Below, one piece after another: positions 9,876 to 17,670 of a stretch of 29,069 nt of DNA. A program made the position numbers and the translations under genes. Position 1 is the stretch's first letter; every line of letters starts with the position of its first letter. Under the pieces are notes generated by a model, which had not been told where the DNA came from, did not search any database, and was given only the letters and a program-made list of their open reading frames with translations. Source of the DNA: a virus; the IMG/VR virus record IMGVR_UViG_3300020192_000208, positions 1-29,069 of that record, one strand, 5' to 3'.

Positions 9876-11315
9876 ATGACTAATCGTACCGCGTATCGTA
9901 ACCAGGGTGGAATGCCAACTTGGCAACAGATTAATGATCCTGGGAAAGCGGATGAGAATTTTTTGCGTTTGGTAAACGGCGTAGTGGTGGATGGGGCTGG
10001 GGATTTAATTACCACCTACGCATCCGGCAAGCTGTCTAAACTGGCAGGCAACCGCAACGAACCGCTCGACATAACTTATGCGAACGGGCGCGTGCAATAC
10101 GTAGCAAATGCGCAGCCGCCGTGGATGTATCTCACCTCGAATGGCCCTGTAAATTTCATGCTGCAAACCGCTATTCGTGGAAGTGGCTTTGGGGTCGGTG
10201 GTGAGATCCATTGCATTAGCACTTTCGACAAGAAGTTTTACAAATACACCGCAGGCGCATGGACTGGCCCCCTATCCGCTGCTATTGACGCATCTGGCGG
10301 GCTTTTCACGCTGATGTATATGGATTCGCGGGGCAACTTGTTTGCAAGCTGGAGCGGATCGTCGAGTAAAGCGCTCTACCGATCTGCTGACGGCGGCGCC
10401 ACGTGGACGACGGTGCTTGGCGCAGCCGATCTGCCGGATACTGATGACCACATCGGGTCGATGGCGGAATCTGACAACGGCTATTTGTTTGCCACAGGCT
10501 ACAACTCGGTAGCTGCTGCGCCCACAGCAGTCAATAAAATCTGGCGCAGCATTGATGGAGGGGCTACCTGGGTCAACATCACCCCGAATCTTGCCTTCCA
10601 GTACCAGCGACACACGCACTCCGTAACTTGGGACATTTATCGCAAATGCCTCTGGCTCGGGGGAGGAGATAGCTCAGGGCAGTTCATTCAAGTTTCTAGC
10701 GACTATGGCAATACGTGGGCATCGTGGACCGCCAGTTTTCAATGCACGGCCATTGTTGCTGACGCTGATTACGTCTACTACTGTAGCGATCTTGCTGGCG
10801 ATCATGGACTTTACCGGGCGCGTGGTGCTACTGTTGCGCAGGTGCTGGCGACAACCCCCCGCCGCGTGGCCAAGATCACCGACATTGCAGGCACTGACGG
10901 CACAGAGTTTGCCTGGTGGGGAGATACTAACGCGCAAGGGCAGGTTTACTTTCCGTACAGCAAGGGGGCTAAAGCTGCGGTGCTAGCTTCCTCTGATCAA
11001 GGCTTGTCGTGGACGGATGTGCTGGACACGCAAGTTTCGGGAACGCTGAATTTTGGGCCTGAGTTTGTACGTGTCAGTAAATACAAGAGCGGTTGGGATG
11101 GTTTCAACATCAGTGCAAGCACCACAGTGCGGTACTCTATCCGGTGGCGCGTCTATCCTTCGGCCATGGAGTGGCTTGTGAATAACGTGAATGGTGATGA
11201 CGATTTCGGAGACGGCATCAGTACTGCGACAAAGACAGTGCCGGAGTTTGGTGTCAAACCTAATGCAGTCGTCAAGTTGTCTAGCAACTACTCTGCAAAT
11301 GCCAGTCTAGGATGA
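9876..11315 (+). CDS. Tail spike/fibre, sialidase-like beta-propeller with four Asp boxes (ends at in-frame UGA)
   Basis: 479 residues up to a UGA at 11313-11315. Four Asp-box (BNR) motifs of the form SxDxGxTW are visible: SADGGATW (170), SIDGGATW (225), SSDYGNTW (274) and SSDQGLSW (372). Such repeats build sialidase-type beta-propellers in glycan-binding or glycan-cleaving proteins, so this is probably the receptor-recognition protein. The first 60 residues may be the virion anchor. AGGAG lies nine bases before ATG. The same frame continues past the UGA for another 240 codons with a plausible C-terminal domain, giving 720 residues if read through. CTAG is scarce here compared with neighbouring genes, suggesting a different origin. 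I cannot tell an enzyme from a binding protein. Confidence 0.72.
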   Translation: MTNRTAYRNQGGMPTWQQINDPGKADENFLRLVNGVVVDGAGDLITTYASGKLSKLAGNRNEPLDITYANGRVQYVANAQPPWMYLTSNGPVNFMLQTAIRGSGFGVGGEIHCISTFDKKFYKYTAGAWTGPLSAAIDASGGLFTLMYMDSRGNLFASWSGSSSKALYRSADGGATWTTVLGAADLPDTDDHIGSMAESDNGYLFATGYNSVAAAPTAVNKIWRSIDGGATWVNITPNLAFQYQRHTHSVTWDIYRKCLWLGGGDSSGQFIQVSSDYGNTWASWTASFQCTAIVADADYVYYCSDLAGDHGLYRARGATVAQVLATTPRRVAKITDIAGTDGTEFAWWGDTNAQGQVYFPYSKGAKAAVLASSDQGLSWTDVLDTQVSGTLNFGPEFVRVSKYKSGWDGFNISASTTVRYSIRWRVYPSAMEWLVNNVNGDDDFGDGISTATKTVPEFGVKPNAVVKLSSNYSANASLG

Positions 11316-11321
11316 AAGGGC

Positions 11322-12038
11322 TTGCTGCTCGACACCAATGGCTACTCGCTCGGAACTGCCGTTTCTGGAGCGGTTGCAGTCAATGAGACGTTCGAGGGCA
11401 CATCGTCTCTTACAGTCACTGCAGCAGCTAGCGGAACGGTCGATCAGGTATCAACGACAAATCCGTTTGCAGGAACCCGCTGCGCTCGTTGTATCACTGC
11501 AGCGTCCGCTGGTAGCACGGCGCTCGTCGTCAAGGCGACGATCATACCCGGCGTCAGTGGTGACACCGTATGGGGTCGAGGCGACTTCCATCTTGCGACG
11601 GCCACGATCACAGCATCGACCATTATTCTGCAAATGCAGGCTGGCGTAAGCGTCATCATTGACACGACGGCGGGAGGTGGGGGATTGTGCGTGCAGACCA
11701 ACGCTGACAGCAAGATCTTCCGGCAGGTGCTGGATGACTATGTTGCATTCCCGCAGGCGCAATACGTCAACGTCAAGTTGGCTGTGTACCTGCATGCAAC
11801 AAAGGGAGAAATACGCCTGTGGCAGAACGGGATACTGGTTCTTTTTGTGAAGGGTGTAAATACGATTGGCACCTTCGTCGGCACTGTACGCATGGGCGTT
11901 ACATCAGCGCAAATCCTAACGATGGACGTTGATAACGTCAAAGCGTCACTCAACGTCGATCCTGATCTTCCGCTGGCGTACATGCTAAACGGTGCCGGGC
12001 AGCTTTTGCTGCGTGAGCTTGAGCGCAGCGAGTATTAA
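11322..12038 (+). CDS. C-terminal lectin-like (LamG/concanavalin-type) domain of tail spike, downstream of in-frame UGA
   Basis: 238 residues if started at TTG 11322, in the same frame as the tail spike and only six bases after its UGA. The C-terminal half is a series of short beta-strand-like segments, including GEIRLWQNGILVL and a closing VRMGVTSAQILTMDVDNVKAS. This pattern resembles LamG/concanavalin-like sugar-binding domains at the ends of phage fibres. AGGA at 11309-11312 lies nine bases before the TTG, so reinitiation of a separate chain is possible. Alternatives are UGA readthrough giving a 720-residue spike, a disabling mutation, or an assembly error. The domain assignment is inference from strand pattern; no catalytic residues are evident. 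Confidence 0.5.
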   Translation: MLLDTNGYSLGTAVSGAVAVNETFEGTSSLTVTAAASGTVDQVSTTNPFAGTRCARCITAASAGSTALVVKATIIPGVSGDTVWGRGDFHLATATITASTIILQMQAGVSVIIDTTAGGGGLCVQTNADSKIFRQVLDDYVAFPQAQYVNVKLAVYLHATKGEIRLWQNGILVLFVKGVNTIGTFVGTVRMGVTSAQILTMDVDNVKASLNVDPDLPLAYMLNGAGQLLLRELERSEY

Positions 12039-12090
12039 TTCCCATCCCCTGCCGGTACACTAGCAACTCTTAGCTAAGACCACAAATAGA

Positions 12091-12116
12091 AAAGCCCTCG
12101 ATGTGAGGGCTTTTTT
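12091..12116. terminator. Bidirectional rho-independent terminator between converging arms
   Basis: Perfect stem AAAGCCCTC / GAGGGCTTT with a five-base loop (GATGT), followed by T on the plus strand and, read on the minus strand, by TTTTC. It lies between the stop of the tail spike (12038) and the stop of the MazG-like gene (12142), exactly where rightward late and leftward early transcription would collide. Confidence 0.9.
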
Positions 12117-12141
12117 ACGTCTGGAGATTTAGTAGCGCTTG

Positions 12142-12966
12142 TTATTCTGTATCTATGTGCTTCGCTTTAAACGCTGCAATAGTGTCGCCGATCTTATCAT
12201 TCCTGCTAATCGCCTGAGCATCAGAGTACTCGAAATCCTTGTAGCGTTTAGCCAGCTTGGCCATGTTAGCATCAAGAATCTGCTGGCGATCAAGCTTCAG
12301 CGCCTGCCGCAAGCCTTCAAGATAATACTCCAAGTCTCCAAGCTCCTCAATAACATTATCCATATTCAGCTCTTTGCCGTAGATTGCATTCTTCTTGATT
12401 GCATCAAGCAACTCGCCAGCCTCACCACTGATTCCAATCACCATGTGAATGAGATCTACTTTGATATCACTGAGATCAAGATTGATTACGTGAGGATCTT
12501 TCTTAGTCTTTCTCACCATTTCGCTATGAGTAATCCTGGCAGGTTTGGGCAGTGCGGGCGTGGTCTGGGTATTTGCTGCAAATCCAAGAGCTTCCCGCAT
12601 GTATGTTTCGCGAGCGATCATCTCAGCAGTTTCCGCGCTTGTCAATCCTGCTGCAAGTTCAATACCTTCTCGGATCTCTGTTTTAATCCTGTTGAGCGCA
12701 GCAAGCTCCGCATCAACAGCAGTCCAAGGCTCTGACCCCGCTCGCGTCAGTTTATTCTTATCTTGTGTCCCTGCTTGTGCGTGATAGTCTTGCATGATTT
12801 TTCCATTGGTAATCCAGTCTGCGAATGCTTTGATTTCTGGCGGCGCATCAGGCCACAGATTGGCGCCACGTTGAATCAACTCCTTGAATGCGGGTACATC
12901 AGGCTGGTCGATAAGCCAGACACTCGCGCTATCTAAGCGACGTATGCTAATTGTGATAGTTGTCAT
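12142..12966 (-). CDS. MazG-like nucleotide pyrophosphohydrolase with extra N-terminal region
   Basis: 274 residues. The C-terminal part carries the MazG/all-alpha NTP-PPase signature: Glu182-x2-Glu185 (in ISGEAGELLDAI) and Glu208-x2-Asp211 (in VIEELGDLEYYL). These residues bind Mg and cleave NTPs to NMP and pyrophosphate; phage versions are linked to nucleotide-pool cleaning or lowering ppGpp. Residues 1-130 are not part of the usual small MazG fold and I do not recognise them. The start overlaps the stop of the upstream ATPase gene by ATGA. It is the last gene of the replication block, just before the convergent terminator. Confidence 0.75.
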   Translation of the reverse strand: MTTITISIRRLDSASVWLIDQPDVPAFKELIQRGANLWPDAPPEIKAFADWITNGKIMQDYHAQAGTQDKNKLTRAGSEPWTAVDAELAALNRIKTEIREGIELAAGLTSAETAEMIARETYMREALGFAANTQTTPALPKPARITHSEMVRKTKKDPHVINLDLSDIKVDLIHMVIGISGEAGELLDAIKKNAIYGKELNMDNVIEELGDLEYYLEGLRQALKLDRQQILDANMAKLAKRYKDFEYSDAQAISRNDKIGDTIAAFKAKHIDTE

Positions 12967-14330
12967 CTCATTTCTTCCAGTAATTTGAAATCAACAAACA
13001 GCGCTTGCCTATTCATCGGGCGTTGCAGTGGCAGAAATCCTGTAACTCCCTTCTTAGAATCTGGTGGCTGTATTTTACCAGATTGCATAAGTCCCTGTAG
13101 GATATCTGTTAGGGCGTCTCTCTTGTCAAGATCGCGAGACACTACCTTCCAGAGATCCTCAAACGTCAGTGCTTTCTTAGCTTCATACAATGCTGTCATC
13201 ACAGCTTGTGTAGCCTCACTATTCTTGCTCTTACCAAACTCGCCCAAGGCTTTGCTCATACCAGCCTCTGCATGTGTGAGCAGTGTGTTTGCCATCAGCA
13301 CATCTTGCATGTCTATGTTGGTGCTGCATCTCATGGCAGTGACAATAAGCAGTAGCTTCATCAGGTGTGAGAATCTCCTAGTAGAGTAATATTTGAACCT
13401 GAAATCTTCTAGCTCCTGCCACGAAGAATAGATCATAACTAGCGCATCTTTGGCGGCCTTAGTTATTGTTGCTTCCCCGCGGACCTCAGCTTTAATCCTT
13501 CCAAGTAACTCGCAGATTCCTTCAGCAAGCTCTGCTGGTGGTTTTGGAGGGAACGCAATTTTTCTGCCACTAGGCTCTCCATGAATGAGAAGCAGGCGTG
13601 ACATGAACCCTTGTCCAATGGATTGAGCAGGAAATGCTTCCTGCAATCCAGTATGGGTATTGCCCCCGAGGAGGGAGATAGTAGGCTGATAGATGGATAC
13701 GCTCTTAGAATTCTTGAGCCGGTACTTATAACTTGCAGACTCATCATCCCAATCCCAGAGGCTACCGAGGAGTGAGAGAAAATCAAGATTTCCGCTACCG
13801 GTGAACTCATTAAATTCATCAGCGACAATAAAGACTTCTCTAGGGTGTCCGTCACCGCTAGTCGCGTTGTCGGTAATCTCAAGATTTCTAAGGACATCTT
13901 CAGATGTAATACTTTCAGACTTAGGAGATCTTCCTCCCGTTCGCCCATTGCTTCTATTTGCATAACTATCTCCTGAGTTGAATTCATTCTCTGGCAAACC
14001 TTCTAGGTCTAGAAGGAACTTTTCTTTCGTCGTCTTTTCCGCACTAAAGAAATCATAGCCACTAACTGCTAACAGTTTCCTGCTCAGCTTAATGGCGCTG
14101 GATTTTCTGGTACCTGGGTTTCCTATAAGCATGACATAGCTGTTAGGAAAGATTCTAGTGGTGCCGTGAGGAAACCAAAACTGCCGGCCAAGCATGGCGC
14201 CAATGCAGCCTAGCAAGCTCCAGCGATGATAGGTTTTCGGGGCCTCCGTGTCTTTGGTGTATTGGAAATACATCGCAAAGAGATCTCCTGGCGGCGGCGT
14301 CGCTGCACGTAGCAATGGAACTACACTCAT
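12963..14330 (-). CDS. DUF3987-type P-loop ATPase (probable replicative helicase)
   Basis: 455 residues. Walker A is GNPGTRKS (70-77, Lys76), Walker B is VFIVADEF (Asp171, Glu172), followed by a sensor-like Asn224 in LLGGNTHTG and an arginine-finger-like GFMSRLLL (Arg245). This motif order and the N-terminal HRWSLLG...GRQFWFP region match the DUF3987 family, common as the helicase part of phage and plasmid primase-helicases. No primase motifs are present; a separate primase was not found in the window. Start and stop overlap its neighbours (DNA polymerase upstream, MazG-like gene downstream) by ATGA, placing it in the core replication operon. The helicase role is inferred from family and context. 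Confidence 0.8.
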   Translation of the reverse strand: MSVVPLLRAATPPPGDLFAMYFQYTKDTEAPKTYHRWSLLGCIGAMLGRQFWFPHGTTRIFPNSYVMLIGNPGTRKSSAIKLSRKLLAVSGYDFFSAEKTTKEKFLLDLEGLPENEFNSGDSYANRSNGRTGGRSPKSESITSEDVLRNLEITDNATSGDGHPREVFIVADEFNEFTGSGNLDFLSLLGSLWDWDDESASYKYRLKNSKSVSIYQPTISLLGGNTHTGLQEAFPAQSIGQGFMSRLLLIHGEPSGRKIAFPPKPPAELAEGICELLGRIKAEVRGEATITKAAKDALVMIYSSWQELEDFRFKYYSTRRFSHLMKLLLIVTAMRCSTNIDMQDVLMANTLLTHAEAGMSKALGEFGKSKNSEATQAVMTALYEAKKALTFEDLWKVVSRDLDKRDALTDILQGLMQSGKIQPPDSKKGVTGFLPLQRPMNRQALFVDFKLLEEMR

Positions 14331-16606
14331 TTGAGTTCGCTCCAGCGAGTCTTTCCAGCACTGATGTCGCTAGGGATAAACATATTTCTCGTGACTCCAT
14401 CGGCGCCCTTGACTGCAACAGTTGTGTTCATTATCCCTGCTATTATCTCCGGTATATCAGATCGTATTTCTTTATACTGAAAGAGGATAGAGTCGTGAAT
14501 CTGCGCTTTAATTCTAACCACACCTCGGAGGGCGCACTCGATAAGTCTCCCATCTTTATAGTAACTATTATATACGGAAGCTCTCCAGACATTGTAAAAC
14601 TCTTCATTGATAATATCAACGGAAAGATTCTGCGGAGGATGCGCGACTGCGGCATTGAGAAGCGGCTTGTTACTTCTGCTTGGCTTGCCAAAGAAAATCC
14701 TAGTCCAGCCTCGCGGAGAAACAATGCGGCCTGTAGTGTTAACCTCTTTAATAATATGGTCATACCAAAGTCCTTTAACTCGGGGGTAGGTTTTCTCGTA
14801 AACATCTAGCATGTATCGGCACACTTGCTTGAGAGAGTACAATGCTGGCAATTTAAGAATGAGCTTAGCATGAGCGACTTTGGCCGGACCCATAGTTGCA
14901 AGCATCACGTTTTCACCCATGTTATAGTTTGCTCCGTGGTTGACACGCTTTGCTAAGTCCCGCAGATCTTTGTCTAACTGCTTGTGCAGGACTTCGTCAT
15001 AGATTTTCTCGTAGGGTACGCCAAAGAAACTGGCAGCATTCCAGGAGTGGTAATCATGCGGCCCTTCAACAAGATCTATTAGGGCAGTCTCTCCAGCAAG
15101 ATACGCAACACACCTTGCCTCTGACTGAGCCTTATCAATCTCTGCAAGTAGCCAGCCTGGATCAGACATGACGCACTGTTTAACAGCGTCGCCCCTGGGC
15201 ACAACTTGGATCGGAAATCCACACCAGTAGTTGGAAGCTCCGCTAGCAAGCCTGCCAGTATCTGTACCTGCGGGGTTAAGTTTGTAATGGAGTCTCCCAT
15301 TCCAGAACTTCTCCGCAACAAAATACGTTGACAGCAGCTTCTTCTCTTTCTTAATCTCTACAAGCTCTGTGAGAATTCTGTTATTCAAGGGATGACTGGC
15401 TTGAGCTTTAAGCATGTTGGCAGCATCAGTGCTTTCAAGATTCTTAAGCCCAAGGACAGTGAAAAGATTCATCACCTGCTTTGGTGAATTCAAATTGAAA
15501 GCAGGAGCTGCGATCATCTTAACAAACTCACGCTCACGGGAGTCTGCATCAATACGCTTTTTCTCAGCAACAATCTTAGCTCGCTCGCTATCCCACTTGA
15601 GGCCCTCTACTTCGCAGTGAAGGCTAGGGAATACTAATGGAAACTCTTTCAGGTAATTCTTAATAGCGTATGGTTCGCAAAGCTCTAGCAGCGCGAGATA
15701 TGCATTAAGAGTAGCCCAACAATCACGAGCATTGTAGCGGTAGTAATCGCTAAGATCACCAGACTTGCCATCATCCTTCCAATAGCGTACTTTTCTGATT
15801 GCATATGCAGTAATGAAATCGAGTCGTTTAGGGTACTCCGACCACATGCTATGGAATAAATGCTGGGTATCATGGAGCCAATTATAGATAGGGCAACACC
15901 AGCGCATAAAATAGAGACTATCATATAAACCATTTTGCATCACCTTAGGTTGTGGGAGATTGTTAAAACGCTGGACCCACGCGTGGAAGAACATGTCTGT
16001 GAATGGAATTACCAGGCACTCTGTAGTATGCGTCTTAGGAAAGTACGCGCAATAGCCTACGCAGTTGATCCTACGATCTGGATCGTCTATCAGTGTCTCA
16101 ATGTCTACGCTGATAAGAATGCTGTCTTGGCGCCAGACTTCGAAGATAGCATCGAGGTTGGCGGGAGTAGCAAGAGTCCAAGTGAACTTGGTTTGCGGAA
16201 AGAAGCTGTCAGGCTTGGTTAGCTTACTGATGAACCGCTTTGCAGCTGGCGTAGCATGCGGCTGCGTTATCAGATTGGCTAGAGGATTGATGAAAACTAC
16301 TGGGATCTTGGCGCCCGGAGTCTCTATCAGTGAGCCTTGGTAATCATCTAGCGTGATGCCGCGCCTGTTGTTCGGCGGTGTGAAATCTGCTTGAGCAAAC
16401 AACAGTTTCTTTAAGAATTCTGCATCCGTACAAACAATGCCAGCAATGCCGCCAGTGCTTTTAGCAACAGTAGATTCTAAATCTGTGATGGTGAGCGGTG
16501 TACGCAGCAGTGATTTCCATGCTACGTTATCGCCTGCTGTGAGGCCCGCTAGTTTATGCTGGTAACTTCCGTCATCTGGAGTACCAAGGTGAAGAAGTGT
16601 TTTCAT
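14327..16606 (-). CDS. Family A DNA polymerase with 3'-5' exonuclease
   Basis: 759 residues. The exonuclease domain has Exo I (ISVDIET, Asp168/Glu170), Exo II (QNGLYDS, Asp229) and Exo III (YNARD, Tyr291/Asp295). The polymerase domain has TDTGRLAS (448-454), motif A (AEIDKAQSEAR, Asp491), motif B (KRVNHGANY, Lys553, His557, Tyr561) and motif C (QIHDSIL, Asp705). Both metal-binding aspartates are present. Two variations from Pol I stand out: His at the Phe762 position of motif B, and HDS instead of HDE in motif C. It should be the main phage replicase. The start has no Shine-Dalgarno, being preceded by ACTGGCCCCC, and a long inverted repeat lies just upstream. Confidence 0.93.
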   Translation of the reverse strand: MKTLLHLGTPDDGSYQHKLAGLTAGDNVAWKSLLRTPLTITDLESTVAKSTGGIAGIVCTDAEFLKKLLFAQADFTPPNNRRGITLDDYQGSLIETPGAKIPVVFINPLANLITQPHATPAAKRFISKLTKPDSFFPQTKFTWTLATPANLDAIFEVWRQDSILISVDIETLIDDPDRRINCVGYCAYFPKTHTTECLVIPFTDMFFHAWVQRFNNLPQPKVMQNGLYDSLYFMRWCCPIYNWLHDTQHLFHSMWSEYPKRLDFITAYAIRKVRYWKDDGKSGDLSDYYRYNARDCWATLNAYLALLELCEPYAIKNYLKEFPLVFPSLHCEVEGLKWDSERAKIVAEKKRIDADSREREFVKMIAAPAFNLNSPKQVMNLFTVLGLKNLESTDAANMLKAQASHPLNNRILTELVEIKKEKKLLSTYFVAEKFWNGRLHYKLNPAGTDTGRLASGASNYWCGFPIQVVPRGDAVKQCVMSDPGWLLAEIDKAQSEARCVAYLAGETALIDLVEGPHDYHSWNAASFFGVPYEKIYDEVLHKQLDKDLRDLAKRVNHGANYNMGENVMLATMGPAKVAHAKLILKLPALYSLKQVCRYMLDVYEKTYPRVKGLWYDHIIKEVNTTGRIVSPRGWTRIFFGKPSRSNKPLLNAAVAHPPQNLSVDIINEEFYNVWRASVYNSYYKDGRLIECALRGVVRIKAQIHDSILFQYKEIRSDIPEIIAGIMNTTVAVKGADGVTRNMFIPSDISAGKTRWSELK

Positions 16607-16834
16607 GGGGGCCAGTAGTTAAAACTATTTGGAGGATGCTGTTGGTTTCCTAACGGCCACTTGTTGCTTTATTCGCAAAGCTCATTGGACTAGCTAGTAC
16701 TTTGAACAGCATCCACCAAATAGAATTGGGGAGAAGGTGAGCAGTTTGAAGTCATGCTCAGGACTGAAGCTAGTAGCAGTGCTGGCGTCACTTCGCCGAG
16801 CTTTTAAGGACTGTGCCAACTGCTACCAACCTAA
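16607..16834 (-). promoter_or_regulatory. Structured leader upstream of the DNA polymerase gene
   Basis: 228 bases without a credible gene, between the SSB-like gene and the polymerase. Its main content is the inverted repeat at 16625-16723. I see no consensus promoter and no ribosome binding site for the polymerase. A 21-codon frame starting with MTSNC lies on the minus strand over one arm of the repeat but lacks a Shine-Dalgarno, so I do not call it a gene. Likely roles are a 5' untranslated control region, a transcript-processing site or part of a replication origin. Confidence 0.5.
16625..16723. repeat. 19-bp inverted repeat with 61-nt spacer
   Basis: Left arm CTATTTGGAGGATGCTGTT (16625-16643) and right arm AACAGCATCCACCAAATAG (16705-16723) are complementary at 18 of 19 positions. 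On the minus-strand transcript the stem is followed by UUUUAAC. The loop itself can form small helices (GCTTT/AAAGC, and the palindrome ACTAGCTAGT), so a branched RNA is possible. The long loop and the AT-rich end of the stem make an ordinary terminator unlikely. Confidence 0.8.
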
Positions 16835-17278
16835 TCAAGCCACCGTGATATTCACTACGTTACCGTAGATCTTATCTGGATCTTCCTTGTCCTTGCGAGT
16901 CTTGACAAGACCAGAAATCTGCACACGCTTGACGTGATCCCGCACCAGTTCCCCGATGTTGGTGCATTCAAAGTGCTCGGAGAACGGCTTCAGGAACTTC
17001 TTCAAGTTACCAACGCCGAACTGGTTGTCCAAGAAGAACGCAGTGCTGAACTTGGTTCCAGGAAGCACTTCAACGCTTGCAGGATCTGCCAGTTCCACTG
17101 TTTCGATCACAGTGAATGAAGCTTCCACTGCTTGCTTGTTGACGATCTCCTTCACGTCAGTCGTGACTTCCAAGACGTAGCTGCCAGCAGGCGGCACTTC
17201 AAAGGAAGGCAAGTCTGCCAGTTGGTCAATGTCCATGCTAAACAGCGTATTGACATCAATTGCTTTATTATCAGCCAT
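16835..17278 (-). CDS. Probable single-stranded-DNA-binding-like protein
   Basis: 147 residues, acidic at the N-terminus, with a body of alternating strand-like segments (SYVLEVTTDVKEIV, VEASFTVIETVEL, TKFSTAFFLD) and a central motif GVGNLKKFLKPFSEHF. The C-terminus (HVKRVQISGLVKTRKD...YGNVVNITVA) reads like a beta-barrel edge. I recall similar phage proteins beside recombination genes being treated as ssDNA-binding or DUF669-like proteins, and here it lies between Sak4/DUF6378 and the polymerase. GAGGATAAT precedes ATG closely. No OB-fold signature is decisive, so the function is inference. A weak promoter candidate lies just upstream. Confidence 0.45.
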   Translation of the reverse strand: MADNKAIDVNTLFSMDIDQLADLPSFEVPPAGSYVLEVTTDVKEIVNKQAVEASFTVIETVELADPASVEVLPGTKFSTAFFLDNQFGVGNLKKFLKPFSEHFECTNIGELVRDHVKRVQISGLVKTRKDKEDPDKIYGNVVNITVA

Positions 17279-17288
17279 ATTATCCTCG

Positions 17289-17317
17289 TATATATGAGAA
17301 GTTTAAGAACAGTTCAA
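17289..17317 (-). promoter_or_regulatory. Weak sigma-70-like promoter candidate
   Basis: On the minus strand TTGAAC (17317-17312), 17-base spacer, TATATA (17294-17289). Each box matches consensus at four of six positions. It would start transcription just before the SSB-like gene with a very short leader. Much weaker than the other three promoters listed; it may be chance. Confidence 0.3.
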
Positions 17318-17337
17318 TTGCGACCGCATTGCGGCTA

Positions 17338-17670
17338 TCAGGGCAACGCCCTAGAATCAATGATAGCGCCAGCCAGTTCTGGTTTCAGCTGGCGCTCATC
17401 TTGCAGAATAGAGTAGCAGCCAGCATAGCCTGCTACATCGAGAATAGAATCCTTGTGGTCAGGACTCTTGGAAAGCCTTGCCATCTTCACAGCAATCATG
17501 CAGAGTGCTACCAGCTCCGGTGTGATCCTCGCAGTCGGAGCAAGCTGCGGCGCCAAGATACCTTGCCACAGCATTGCAATCTGGGAAAAGTTCTGCAGCT
17601 TATCGCCGTAGTCTTGCTGGCGATCTCCTGTGATCGTAGCCTGCGCTCGCAGAAGCATGGATTCTCTCAT
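17338..17670 (-). CDS. DUF6378-like phage protein
   Basis: 110 residues, all-helical in appearance. The pattern ITGDRQQDYGDKLQNFSQIAMLW, then LVALCMIAVKMARL, then KDSILDVAGYAG matches what I know as the DUF6378 family, a common small phage protein of uncertain biochemical role whose helices recall MazG-type folds. GGAG lies eight bases before ATG, and the start overlaps the stop of the Sak4-like gene by ATGA. Encoded between recombination and replication proteins, it may act in nucleotide metabolism, but no catalytic residues can be assigned. The family match is from memory. Confidence 0.6.
   Translation of the reverse strand: MRESMLLRAQATITGDRQQDYGDKLQNFSQIAMLWQGILAPQLAPTARITPELVALCMIAVKMARLSKSPDHKDSILDVAGYAGCYSILQDERQLKPELAGAIIDSRALP

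Noticed and set aside
9876-12038. UGA reassigned to an amino acid throughout this phage
   Set aside because: UGA ends many well-supported genes here, including all those with ATGA overlaps, so a changed code cannot explain the spike stop.
12139-12735. A 198-codon plus-strand frame after the late terminator
   Set aside because: It is antisense to the MazG-like gene, whose catalytic motifs are intact, and lies behind a bidirectional terminator.
14315-14809. A 164-codon plus-strand frame opposite the polymerase C-terminus
   Set aside because: It is the mirror of polymerase motif C and flanking residues; no start signals.
16625-16723. Hammerhead-type ribozyme in the polymerase leader
   Set aside because: The CUGAUGA core is absent on both strands; a lone GAAA in the loop is not enough.
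17320-17338. CCGCATTGCGG near-palindrome before the SSB-like gene
   Set aside because: Stem of five pairs with a one-base centre and no T-run; chance is likely.
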